This document shows, piece after piece, positions 21,131 through 33,584 of a stretch of DNA of 64,000 nt. Within the stretch, counting starts at the first letter, position 1; the number at the start of each line of letters is the position of its first letter. The stretch comes from Coriaria nepalensis (taxonomy: Eukaryota; Streptophyta; Magnoliopsida; Cucurbitales; Coriariaceae), in the NCBI GenBank assembly GCA_027186245.1, contig CP114497.1:2611501-2675500 (forward strand), in the 5' to 3' direction. The notes beneath the pieces are model-generated. The model saw nothing but the letters and a program-made list of their open reading frames with translations, had not been told where the DNA came from and ran no database searches. The translations under genes and the position numbers were made by a program.

Positions 21131-23281
21131 GAGCCTCTTCAGCCCTTTCAATTATTAGTCGGGGCTAGTAACGGGAATATGCCAGATGATGAAAGCATAT
21201 AAGGATAGTGGTGCTTTCATCGCTTAGATTTAGAGCATGTTGACGTCAAAAAAATCCGCCAATAAAAAATTATTTTCTACTTAACAGATATTTTTAATAT
21301 TTTTGGGCCAAATACTAAAATATGGATCCTGGCATAACCCGGATGAAAATAAAAGAGAAATTGTAAAACAAAATTCTATATATACACATAAATAACATTT
21401 TATATATAAGTTCTTATATGTGATGGAACAATTAAATTTATAGTTGGTTTGGTTATGGTTATGTGAAATTAGGAAGTTAAATTGATTTCATTTTCATCGT
21501 TTGATTACATTTCATGTATTCTATAAAATGAAGAGAATTTATTTTTTTATTTATTTATCAGACAAAAATTGATTATTTTCATTATTTTCTTAGAATATAG
21601 TAATACCGAGAATCAAAAGATATGTACAAATTTAGTTCTCGTCTTAATTACTCTATTTCTTTATAAATCTCATTCCATCCATTTTCATTTCTCGTATAAA
21701 CAACTATAGGAAGAACTCCTCTCTGTTATATTTGTACTGAAGAGATAATCTCATCACTTCATTAATAATGTACTGAAAATGCTACAAGATAAAATGAATA
21801 TAATCCATAATAATGATGAAAAAAAAAAAACTATACAAACATAAATTGCTAACTTCTACTCATATATAACTTAATTCAACAATTCAAAGATCTATCCATC
21901 TAAAAGTCGCAAAAAAAAAAAGGAAAAGAAATTGAAAAAAGTTAAACTTATTGGAACATATTATTTTATCAATAGTGAATTTATAAATCTTGAATTCTTG
22001 TATATATCTGAATATCTCATAATCATATTTTTATTAAATCTTTTTTATTTAATTAATTAATTTAGGTATGGAGTACCATATCATTTTATTTTTATGTTTA
22101 TATTAATAATGTTGTTGGCAGTTAATATTTTTGAGCTACCTCCGCCACGGCCTCCGCCTTGGAGCTTCTACATATTTTTCATCATCCCATTCAGGGCCGG
22201 ACTTTCTAAGAACCGAGTGGGGACAGCCACATCCATTGCGCTTTTACAGAAAAAAGAATTTAAGAATTAGATAATTATTTGTATATAATATAATTATTGT
22301 ATTAGTAAAATTTTAATAAATTAATACTCGACAAATTAATAATTTTATAATTTAATATTTTATTAAATTAATATATTTATTTAATTATAAAATTATTAAT
22401 TTATAAAGATTTTACTGTATTTTATAGTTTATTGATAAAATTAGTTTTGAAATTTTTACTTCCTTTATGAAATTTAAAATTCTAGTTGAATATGTTATTA
22501 CTTTTAATTTTATACGGTAAAATTCCTTACATTTTAAAATGAATAAAAAGAAATTTTGTAATATATGTGAAAAATCACTTACTAACTATCTATTTTATTT
22601 CTCACTAACAGAATGATGACGGACATACTAAATAAATATGTCACTCGCATAGGTTACTATTTTGTAATTTTATAGGGGGTACAAAAATAGAATAGGGGAG
22701 AAAATTAAATTTATCAAAGTTTAGATGTTAGATACTTGATAAATGAACTCCTATTTTAACAATTTACATTTATGATGTTTTGAAGTTGGACACTTAGGGT
22801 TTCCTTGAAAAAAGTTATAGTGAGAGATCGTGCATAAACAATTTTTGATGAGGATAGTGCTTTTTCTTGCCCGAGATGGTTTTTTTCTTTCTTTTCTTCT
22901 TATAATGATAAGGATTAGAATCGGTTCTCAAATCCGATAATTAATCAAATCCGAGACTTATTAAATTTTAGGTGATGATACAACTACTTATTGTTATCTT
23001 GTCTAGGATTTTGACAAGGATCTCATCTAATTAAACTGGAGTGGATTAATTCCATTGATTAAGTTTACGATGGAATCTTAAAATTAAAGACTTAAATCTA
23101 ATTTATAAAATTTAGGATTAAATTTAATTTTTAAAATTATAGAGATCTAAATTTATTAAAAGAAAAATTTACATATTATATAAAGTTGGAGGTTATTTGA
23201 AGAAAAAAGATGTAAGTTAATCTATATAATGAATCAAGAATTCAAATAAGGCCCAAGCGTCCAATTATGTCAATAATCTTT
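21131..23281. other. AT-rich intergenic region
   Basis: Strongly AT-rich with runs of A and T. A short GC-richer patch at 22130-22240 (CTCCGCCACGGCCTCCGCC) may be a TE edge. No gene found. The last 100-200 bases before 23282 are probably the 3' UTR of the hydrolase gene. Confidence 0.45.
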
Positions 23282-25408
23282 CTACTTGACATACTTAATG
23301 AACCAATCTAACATGTCCTCGTGAGATTCATCAGCATTCTTCACGGCCAGTGTGTCGTTCTGTTGGTACCGGAGAGCAAATCCATGCCGGGCGCCCGGAA
23401 ATACATTTACATTATACCGCCTGTTAACCTGTTCTCATCGCAGCAGCAATTTCTCGAAATGAATTTCCATTAATCAAAAAGAATAATAAGAAAAAAAGAT
23501 GTGTTCATGCCGTTTATAAATGGCATGAAAGCTAAACTGGGAATTGTTACCTCAGGTCTTGTAGATAACACTTTCTCAAATTCTTTGAGGAGTGCAGATG
23601 GTAATGCCTTGTCCAATTCACCACTCAGTATTGAAATTGGAACCTTAACATCTGGAAGAATGAATAAAAAAGGAAAAAATGATGACCACCCAATGAATAG
23701 TCAATCTCTTTATACATATTGAAAACCTTACGCTCGAAGTCATCCACAGTAATATTAGAAGGGTGCAAGAGAACTGAAGCTCGGATGCGGTTCGTTTTAG
23801 CCAGATCTAGAGCTACTTGTCCTGATTAAGCAAAACCGAAATGTCGTAAAGACGGAAACAATTCTTACTTGAAACAACTTCAATAGGACAAGTAAATAGA
23901 ATTCTCACCACCCCAGCAAAACCCTCCAACTCCGAATACAGATTTGCCTTGTCTTGTCAGATGATCAAATACCCGTATCGCATCTTTGACTCCTTTGTAC
24001 TAACAACAATTGCACAACAGAATGTTTGAGAGCTCGACTCCTTAAAGTGTTTTTTTGTTTTTGTTGTTGTTGTTGTAATAAGGATGAGCAAGTAGGATTT
24101 GATCCGACTAGGAATGGGTTGGATATCCGATCCGATAAAAAAAGAGTCTAATATCTGATCGGATCAGGAATGAGTCAAATATTTGATCGAATTAGGAACA
24201 GATCGGATAATCATCCTACCTTTTTTTTAAATAAGAAATTTATATTTTTAAATTAATTGATTCTATATTAAGACATTTATTACTCTATATTTTTCTCCCT
24301 CCAATTTTTAATGCTTTATACTACTACTAATATATTCAAGAAAGGAAAAGAAAAGAAAATGGTCATAGGATGGTCTCACCGATTTGCCTCTGATCGGATT
24401 GTGGCTTGGATCAAATCGGATCAAATCCGATGCTCAACCTAGTTGTAATAACAATTTAAAACGAAAAAAGGGGGGAGGAGAGTTGGAAACAAACCGGTAA
24501 ATGATCTTGCTTCCATTCTGCAACGGTCCGATTTGTGACATTAACTATATAGGCATCACCATTAAAGAAGTCAGGAACCACAGCATAATATCCAGCTGCA
24601 GCAACTTTGTCAGCTACCTTCCTTCATGGTGACATGATTAACGGATTCTCACATTAGTCCTAAATGCATAATAGACTTTCTGCTCATATTGTAATCAAGC
24701 ACCATTAAAATGAATTTGAATTCTGATGCATATTGCTATAGGGAATTCACTATTGCTGCAATCAAAAAATTTAGCTTTACAGGGCAGATCAAATGTCAAG
24801 TGTTCATAGTTCATACCTTAAATTTGGTACTTCGTATCCTGCAAAAAAGAAGATACAAGTGGAGATTACTTAATGGGACATCATCCATTAGACCTCTGAA
24901 TTCAAGATCAACTGTAGTTCTAATTCTTTCCCAATGACAAAACATGAAGGAACAAAAAAGAGAAATTCTGAGAAGAATCTGGTACACAAATTTTTTGTGC
25001 ATCAGGTCGATACTAGGTGCCAAATAGTATTGAGTAGAATATATTTTGACAAAAATAGAGGTCTGATTGGCTATGGTTCTCAAATCATTTGTGAACCAAG
25101 TGGATGTAAGTATTTTTCGCCAAAACAAGCCTGAATAGTAGTACAAGACAAAGACTGGGTGAAACCGCGAAAGTACCATAAATGTCAGAGATAAGCACGA
25201 TCCCATTAGAGGAATGAGGGGGGCCATTGATATAGGAGTTGAGCCCCCCAAGTGTTGATACGAATCCACCTCCACTGCTGGAATTAAGTTTCGGTGGGTT
25301 CTCTAAGCATTGCTTCTCATGTTCTTCTGATTCGCCATCAAAACAGAGAGAGGTCTCTTGAAGTGATATAGATAAAAAGAGAAGAACGATCCCGATATGA
25401 AACTTCAT
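23282..25408 (-). CDS. Secreted dienelactone hydrolase family protein (endo-1,3;1,4-beta-glucanase-like)
   Basis: Seven minus-strand exons, 25177-25408, 24817-24838, 24495-24621, 23909-23999, 23732-23821, 23551-23651 and 23282-23428, join in frame to 269 residues. Exon 2 is only 22 nt. Residues 1 to about 22 (MKFHIGIVLLFLSISLQETS) are a signal peptide. The alpha/beta-hydrolase core carries the family's Cys-Asp-His triad: C155 in GGFCWGG, D201 in SGELDKA and H236 in PGARHGF. Plant relatives are commonly annotated as endo-1,3;1,4-beta-D-glucanase, after a maize cell-wall protein, although the fold is that of dienelactone hydrolase. The substrate cannot be read from sequence. Two GATGACGTGG motifs lie about 250-280 bp upstream and a TATA-like TTTATATA near 25527-25535. 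Confidence 0.92.
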
Positions 25409-25874
25409 TTTTTTTTTAGTGAAGGAAGGAAGGAAAGAAGATCTAGAATTCTGGTTTCAGATCTCTTATTAGCGAATCGAATTGCTGGTTTTTTAGAACA
25501 CAATCTGTCATACAAAAGGAGGAGGAAATATATAAACAAATATTTAACCAATTTAAGACAAATTAATCTGTTATGGTCAACGCCTTAACGGAAGATAACA
25601 TTTGGATTCACATTAAATAAGATCACGTTTCCAACGATTTCCGAGGAATGAGGATGACGTGGTAGATTGAGGAATGAGGATGACGTGGATGAATATGATT
25701 GGATTACTCTTTTTCAATTTTATTATTATTATTTTTTTTTATGGTCCATCACCCATGCATTGGAAAGCCATAGAGATTTTGATTTATTTTTTATTTTTAT
25801 TTGAGCATATTAAAAAAAAATATTTCTTTTTTTATTATGTAAAAATATATTTGGATTGAAGATTTCTAAAGATC

Positions 25875-25912
<38 letters not shown>

Positions 25913-26929
25913 GAGAAACTGTAGATTATGGTCTCAAAACACCATTTAGGGTCTGTAGAGTGTTTCCAGATTCAAAGAGTTGATACATTTCCGGCTGGAA
26001 ACACAACGAGAATAACAATCTGACAGACCTAGATAAATCCAAATTCTCAATATCAGATCGAACCGAACCCATTCAGTTGGAACTGTAACAACAGTCCTAA
26101 TCCTAGCATATTTAGCAAGAAACGATCTGACACAATAATCTCTTTCCGACTTCATAAAATCTGAAACCTAACATGTTTCTCAGAAGCCAAACACTTTTCG
26201 GGCCCACCTTCCCCTCTCGGAAAAGAAAAAGTACATGGAAGCAATAAAAAAATACTTCCATATCAGTAACTCGATCCCACCCAGAAGCGAAATCCTCTTC
26301 ATATAAGCCTCCTTACAATCCATGAAGCTATTGCAACACTCTCTTCTTGTTCTTCTTCTGCCCGGTTTCATCTCGTGTTTCTTCTTCTTCTTCTTCTCTA
26401 CAGGACCCATCTCCCCAACCCAATACCAACTCAGGTCGGGCGGTCGACAAGATCGGAAAGCTTGTTCTGTAAATTCTCATCGCTTCTTACCGCCTTTAAT
26501 TGATTCTCGTTCGTGGTTGAGCTTGCTGACATCAAGTAACTAAAAGCAAGAGTGCCCAGAATTGAAGCAGATTGAGTATTAATAACAAGTAAATGAGCAT
26601 TAATAGATAGAGTATGCAAGAAGGAAGAACAAGTAAATGAGCACTGCTACAATACTATTTCTGGACCTTTCTATGTGACAATTTCTGGCGTAAAGCATGT
26701 TGACATAAATATTTCTCAAAGCCATAAACCCTTTGTAATGAATGGAATAGGCATACTATTGTTATCGTTGATGTGGACATCAACCATGTGGCTAAAAAGA
26801 GAATCAAAAGGGACCCACGGCGGACGAGCTTCACATAGGACCCACGAGTTTCCTGAACCATATGAAATGTGTAAGATCATATATATTATATTTTAATCAA
26901 AAAGTCAAGTTAATAAGAAAACCGTAAGT
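25409..26929. other. Intergenic region
   Basis: Begins with the promoter side of the hydrolase gene. An AT microsatellite is at about 25878-25906. Small frames at 25946-26861 on both strands show no family resemblance I can support, and a hydrophobic plus-strand frame at 26322-26543 is built on a TTC microsatellite. Confidence 0.45.
25653..25688. promoter_or_regulatory. Duplicated GATGACGTGG motif upstream of the hydrolase gene
   Basis: Two copies at 25653-25662 and 25679-25688 lie within a 26 bp tandem duplication (GAGGAATGAGGATGACGTGG). They match the UPRE/XBP1-like ACGT-core consensus and sit about 245-280 bp from the start codon at 25408. Confidence 0.35.
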
Positions 26930-28960
26930 TTTCATAATAAATGGAACCCCTACTCCTCTGTTGAACAATTTATCTCCCTTTGAAGTTATTTTCGGAAAGA
27001 AGTCTAAGTATGATCAACACAAATTTTTTGGGTATCTCTATTTTGCCTCCACTTTAAGTTTAGGAAGAAAGAAGTTTGACTCGAGAGAAGAAGTATGTTT
27101 TTATTGGTTATCCAATAAGGGTGAAAGGGTATACACTCTTAGATTTAGAGGTTAAAATTATTTTTATCTCTCGAGATATCAAATTTGAGACATAATTTCT
27201 CTACAAATTGAAGCCTCAGTCCCTAATCATATACTCACTTATCCATCTAATTCAGATTATTATCCAAAAAATACTCCTTCCCAAGAAGAAGATATTCTGC
27301 CATAGGAAAATAGTCTTGTTCAAAGGGCAACCCCCGATCCATAGAAATCTCAAGAGGCTCAAGTATAATAAACACAATTAAGACAGTTCAAAGGAGATAG
27401 AAAATCTCCATCTCATCTGTATGATTATGTATGCTCTTTTGTAACTAACATTGCAGGCTCTTCTTTTACTTCACCCTCTTAATCAAAGGCCAAGATTTCT
27501 ACCGACCCTTGATTATCCTATTTCTAATAATATGGCTTATTCTAAGGTTTGGGGATCATACAAGGCTTTCAATGTTGCTATTGAAAACATAAAAGAACTA
27601 GTTTCTTATAATGAGGCTGCCAAGGATCCTCTTTTGATTAAAGTTATGGGAACTGAACTACAAGCCTTAGAAGACAATAATATGTGGATAATCATAGATT
27701 TAGCTAGAGGAAAAGAAGTTATAGGTTACAAATGAGTTTACAAATTGAAGTATAACTATGATGAAAGTTTGGAAAGACATAAAGCTCAGTTTGTGGCTAA
27801 AGGCTAAATTCAATAAGTAAGGTATAAACTACCAAGAAACCTTCTCATCTATGGTTAAGATGACAACAATTCGTTGCATTCTAGCCCAGCAGCCATTAAG
27901 AGTTGATATCTAGAACAGTTTAATGTCTAAAATGCATTTATGTATAGAGACCTTAATGAAGAAGTTTCTATGAAATTTCCTCTTGGCTACACCTCAGCTA
28001 CTAAGCCTAAAATTTGCAGATTGATTTACAAGCTTACATGGTCTAAAACATGCATCAAGGTAATGGCATGCAAAATTCTCGAAATTCTAATCTCGTTTGG
28101 TTTTCAATAGTCCAAATATGTCTACATCTTGTTCACTAAGGTTACTTCTCTTAATTTCATAGATGCCCTAGTCTATGTGGATGACATAATAGTATCTAGT
28201 TCAAATCAAACATGCATTACAAATCTCAAAAATCATGCTGAAGAAACCGTTCAAGACAAAAAAATTGGGACCACTTCGTTACTTTCTAGGAATAGAAGTG
28301 GCAAGATTAACTAAAGGCAATCACATTTGTCAAAAAAAGTATTATATATACTACTGGTCACAAACTTATTAGTTCAAAACCAGTAAAAATTCCAATGGCA
28401 CATAATCTAAATTCCAATGACATTAACATGACTAGACATCAGTTTTTCTATTTAAGTCCTAAGTTAGTTTATGTCTCAGCCTATGGATAATCACATTTTA
28501 GGAGTTCATAGAGTTCTAAGGTGCCTTAAAGGGACTCCTGGTCAAGACTTCATTTTATCCTCTTCTTCCAAGCTTCAATTGATAGCCTCCTATGATTCAA
28601 ACTGGGGTGTTTGTCTAAACACCAGATGCTCTATCTCATATTACTGCATTTTTCTCGGCCACTCTTTTATCTCTTGAAAATGGAAAAAGCATGCAATCAT
28701 CTCTTATTATTCTGCTGAGGCATAATACTGCTCCATGGCCTTCACCTGCTATGAATTTATTTGGGTTTGACATCTTCTTAATGATTTGGGAATCTTTTAT
28801 CCAACAACGTCCCCATCTCCAATGTGACAATCAAGCCACTTTTCACATTACAGCCAACCTTGTTTTCCATTAGAGAATAAAATACATAGAGTTAGATTGC
28901 CATTTAATTAGAGAAAAGATACAAGAAGGAAGCATTATAGCTTATGTAATGGATAGTTCG
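26930..28960 (+). mobile_element. Degenerate Ty1/copia retrotransposon pol, 5'-truncated
   Basis: Plus-strand remnant of a copia polyprotein with many stops and frameshifts. It opens inside the integrase C-terminal part (SPFEVIFGKKSKYDQHKF and FGYLYFASTLSLGRKKFD). Reverse transcriptase pieces follow: NMWIIIDLARGKEVIGYK near 27680 and the catalytic block YVDDIIV near 28175. RNase H pieces are LRCLKGTPGQDFIL near 28520, a SYYSAEA-type block near 28710, and HIELDCHLIREKIQEGS-like sequence near 28880-28935. Gag, protease and the 5' LTR are missing. Coding similarity ends at about 28960, exactly where a gypsy-type LTR seems to begin. Non-functional. Confidence 0.85.
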
Positions 28961-29300
28961 TGAATGGCGCAGATTAGTCGTGACGTCTTAATCTCAGTCG
29001 TTGATTTAAATGAGAAATAAAACGGTGCACTGCACATTAGTGAAATGGTGCGCTGGTTGAATGCGTGATAGGATGACATGGATTCCATGCATGCATGCAC
29101 GCTCTGTTTGTTATGCGGGGTTGTTATTTTCTGTTATTGTTTTCTATTCTCCCTTTCATAAGAAGAACATTTCTCTATAATTGAACACATCTAGAAAATG
29201 TATATTGCTTGGCCTTTTGGGAGTTTCCCTTCACTAGAAGAATGCCGACGATCAATTTTAATAAATCTTTGTTTTTAATCTGTTTCTTAAGCTTCTTACA
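28961..29300 (+). repeat. Putative 5' LTR of the Ty3/gypsy element
   Basis: 340 bp bounded by TGAATGG and CTTACA, keeping the TG...CA rule. It is followed two bases later by TGGTATTAGATT (29303-29314), a decayed form of the initiator-Met-tRNA primer-binding site TGGTATCAGAGC (9 of 12 match). The gag start follows at 29325. No matching 3' LTR is present to confirm the boundaries. Confidence 0.5.
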
Positions 29301-32300
29301 GTTGGTATTAGATTTGGCGTATCAATGGCGGAGGCAACACGCGCTACGCAGGCAATATGTGATGAAATAGCGGCAGCAAAAAAGAGAAATGAGACTAAGT
29401 TCTTAGCGGTAAATAATCATTTCCTGAAAATGGATAACTAGTTCGTTGGTTTAAATAAGCAGATGCAAACAATCATGAACATGTTGAGTAAACTAGGAGG
29501 AATATATAGGATGACTCATGCGGGTGGGGAAGCCATAGAGGTAAGGAAATCCAACACTGCGGCGTGGATTAGAAACTTTGATGATTCACGATAAGCTTAT
29601 TGGGGGAACATCAAGATCACTTTTTCAAAATTTTCCGGCGGTGATCCAGAACCTTGGGCGAGGGAGGCAGTGCAGTATTTTGAGTTGTATCAAGTACCTT
29701 ATGAATCAATGGTTATATTAGCTTAGTTTTCTTTGGAAGATGAGGTTGTGGAATGATATAATGATATTAGGGGGTCAGAACTCTATAGTTCTTGGGAGGT
29801 ATTCTATGAAGCTATGAAATCTAGGTTTACGCCTGTACATGTTCAGTCTTATTTTGGTGAATTATGTAATATGAAATAAAGTGGTACAATCGAGGATCTA
29901 AGAGGCCAATTTGAGCATGTTGTTAATAGGCTCCGAACCTTATTCCAGAATTGAAGTTGGAATGTTTCCTAATTTGCTTAAAAGACGAACTGCAAATTCC
30001 TATTAAGGTTCTTAAACCTAGTACAACGTTTCAAGTGATGAATATGCCAAACAGTAAGAGGCATACCTAGCCGTGGTAGGAAATAAGCAGGTCAACATTG
30101 GCAATAAGGGAGGTTTTGTTCCTCAAGGTGCTAGTGGGGGAGCCAAACCTGTTTTGATAGGGAAGGAGTGGTTGGGGGCATAGTAAGTAAGGGAACTAAT
30201 ATGAATGCTCCATTATCTAGTTCAGCTTATACTTTTAAGGAATATTCTATGTTTACAAGGATTTCGAGGAAGGAACTAGAGAAAAAGAAGAAGGGGTTGT
30301 ATTTTTCTTGTGATGAAAAGAGGAATTCTAGACACAAATTTAAGTACCAAGGTTCTATCATATCATGGCAGATGAAGATAGTGATGAAAGGGTGCAAACT
30401 CAAGAGAGTGAATGTTGCAATTGAGAAATATCCTTAAATGCATTAACTAAATCGGTTGATGGGGAAACATTACATTACGTTTAGAAGGATTTATTAGAAA
30501 ATACAGGTTGATCATTTTGGTGGATTCTGGTAGTACTCACAAGTTTATTGATATGGCCGTAGTCCCTAGGTGTGGTCTCCAACTTGCTCCAAATAAAGTA
30601 CTTCAAGAAAGGATTGCCAATGAGACTTGATTCAAAGTGAAGGGTAGTGTGTTAGGGTTCCATTACGCACTAAATCATATTCGGTTGCAGTAGACTTATA
30701 TCCCTTGTAGTTGGGAGGGTGTGACATGGTGCTGGGGGTGGCTTGGTTGAAGGCTTTGGGACTTATTGTATAGGATTTGTCTTTGCTCACTTTTGTGTTT
30801 CAGTAGGAGGGCATAACGATTGGGCTAAAAGGCTTGAAGGCAAAAGATGGTCAACTATTCCATATAGGGAATGGGTTATCGACTGGTTCAAGAGGCTTTT
30901 TTCTTCAAATTTTTGGGGTAAAACTGCCTTCTCCTAAAACAAACATTCCTCATTGGTTAGTACCAGTAGTAGAAAGCTTCAACGATGTTTTTGATAAACC
31001 TAAAGGATTACCTCCTTTTAGGTGCTTGAACCACAATATTTTCTTAAAAGAAGGATTCTCACCAGTGTCTGTTTGACCGTACCACTACCCTTACTATCAG
31101 AAGGGTAAGATTGAAAAAATAGTGAAGGAGTTGTTGTTTGCGGGAATCATTAAGGATAACTAGAGTCCATATTCATCTATTGTTCTTTTGGTGAAGAAAG
31201 TTGATAGTACTTGGCGCATGTGTATATATTACCGTGCTTTAAATAAGCAGACGATAAAAGATAAGTTCCCCACACCGGTTGTAGATAAGCTCTTGGATGA
31301 ACTTCTTTTAGCCACTGTATTCTCTATATTGGATCTGCATTCTAGTTACCATCAAATAAGAATGGAGGAAGATGATGTAGAGAAGACTGCTTTCTGCACA
31401 CATGAGGGACACTATGAGTTATTGGTGATGCCATTTGGCTTAACCAACGGACTATCAACGTTCCAGTCTCTAATGAATAACATTTTAAAACCCTTCATGT
31501 GCTGGTTTATCTTAGTCTTCTTTAATGATATATTGATATATAGCAAAGGTAGGAAGGAGTATGCAATGCCCTTAAAGGAAGCATACTTAACCTTACGTGC
31601 ACATTCCTTATATGCCAAGATCTCAAAATGATGCTTTGGAGTGGCAGAAGTGGAGTATCTAGGCATTAGATCTCTACAGAAGAGGTAAGAGCTGATCCCT
31701 CTAAGCTTCAAGCCATGCTCGATTGGCCACCACCTCACACAGTCAAACAGTTAAGAGGATTCATGGGTTTAATGGGGTATTACAGGAAGTTTGTCTAGAA
31801 CTATGGTATGATTGTTGCACCATTCACTATGTTGTTGCATAAAAATGCCTTTAAATGGACAGAGGTTGTGAAGGAGGCATTCCAATGCTTAAAATAGGCT
31901 ATGACCTCCCCCCTAGTACTAGCCTTACCTGATTTTACCTATTAGTTTATCATCGAGTTGGATGCCTCTGGAAGTGGAATTGGAGATGTTCTCATGCAAC
32001 AAAGGAGGCCTATAGCATTCCTTAACCAAATGTTAAAGGGGTCTTTTCTAGCTCTTTCAACTTATAAGAAGGAATTTGTAACTCTGATGTCAGTAGTCAA
32101 ACAATGGAGACCTTACGTACTAGGACAACATTTTGTTATCAAGACTGATCAATAAAGTCTTAAGTTCCTCTTGGAACAGCATGTGGGAACCCCAAACCAG
32201 CAGAAGTGGTGGTCTAAACTACTGGGATATGACTTTTCAGTTGAATATAAAAATGGGGTGGATAATGTAGTAGTTGATGCTCTGTCTAGAAAAGATGGAG

Positions 32301-32604
32301 TTGATATTGAAGCAGAATTGAGTGTGATTTCATTCCCTATGGTGGATTGCTTGATCGAACTTAAAGACTCATATTCCTCTTGTTTTGAACTTGTAGTAGG
32401 CCTATGGAGAAACTTGAAAGAACATAAACTAGATACTATTAAATACAAGGATAATAGAGGTCTTCTATCATACAAATGGCGCATTGTTATTGGGCAGGAC
32501 AATCCCCTAAAGCTTAAGGTCTTACTTATCCTTTATGCATGATTCAGTTTTAAGAGGGCATTCAGGTTATGAGAAAATACTGCAGAGAACAAAATGTGAC
32601 TTCT
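28961..32604 (+). mobile_element. Degenerate Ty3/gypsy retrotransposon, 3'-truncated
   Basis: Plus-strand remnant in canonical gypsy order. Gag starts at 29325 (MAEATRATQAICDEIAAAKK) and continues with EPWAREAVQYFE and a retrotrans_gag-type region. The protease active-site motif is VDSGSTHKF near 30520. Reverse transcriptase spans about 31080-31640 ([33 protein letters not shown]). RNase H spans about 31950-32300 (LDASGSGIGDVLMQQ to DALSRKDG). The integrase zinc-finger start is DSVLRGHSGYEKILQR at about 32540. Similarity then stops, so the integrase core and 3' LTR are lost. The RT catalytic block reads FFNDIL instead of the usual FFDDIL. Many stops look like Gln codons turned into TAG/TAA. 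Dead. Confidence 0.88.
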
Positions 32605-33249
32605 ATGTATATTTAATTTTTGAGTTCCTTAAAATGTCAAAAAAATATTTATAAATAACTCTTATGTATATTTTTAAAAAATATTAATAATAGATAATAA
32701 TTATAACGTGCATTTTCTTTTTTTACTTTAGAATTTTTGCCAAAATTTGTTACTCGTCAATTTAATGTCATTGAATAATTGATTTTAAATTTTTTTCTTA
32801 AAAAGTAATAACCGACTTAAAACTAATAAGTTTTTTCCTAATTTTGAAGAGGAATTAAAAAGAAAAAAACATCTCATATTTCTACCACATATAGGCAATA
32901 CAAAATTGATATTAGTACATTCTTCCATGCATGGCTATATCGTAAGTTCATTTATCAAATGTTCTATCAATAAATAATAAAAAAATAAAAATAAAAAATA
33001 AAAATAAAAACCTTAATTGCAGGAAGGAAAAGACTCCAAAATGCTTTAAAATCTGAAAAATTTGCCTAAAATAAAACTTCTATTTGAATATAAATTATCA
33101 AAGTTAACAATGTCATTCGTTCTCTCCTCTCCTCTCCTCTCCTCTATCTTCCTCGTCTTATATCTTGGAGGCTGGAGCTGTGCCTCTTTTCCATTAAATC
33201 TCCTAACCCAAAAAAAGAAGAAAAAAAAACATTAATCTTCAAATTACGA
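32605..33249. other. AT-rich intergenic region and HIPP promoter
   Basis: No coding signal. A CTCTC microsatellite-like run at about 33121-33146 lies about 100 bp upstream of the HIPP start and probably falls in its 5' UTR. Confidence 0.5.
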
Positions 33250-33538
33250 ATGGAGAAACAAGGTGCTAATGATCAGGTACGTGTTTATTTGACTTAATTC
33301 AACATGTAATTACGATTTCTAACCTGAATTTTCTTCATAATTTCTACCTTTCACATTTTTCATCCACTTCATCAATAAACACATCTTTTGCAGACTTGTG
33401 TTCTAAAAGTGAATATCCAATGTTGCAAAGCATGTCCTAAGAAACTGAAGAAGACATTGCTTAAACAACAAGGTACGTAATGCTCTCTCTTTTATATCTT
33501 ATTTATGTATGTATATGCATATATATCTCCCTAGACCT

Positions 33539-33584
<46 letters not shown>

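Noticed and set aside
26322..26543. Short hydrophobic plus-strand frame
   Set aside because: Built on a TTC microsatellite. No domain, splice context or neighbouring exon supports it.
31188..31631. Intact reverse transcriptase gene
   Set aside because: Open for 147 codons, but flanked by stops on both sides in the same element and with an altered catalytic block.
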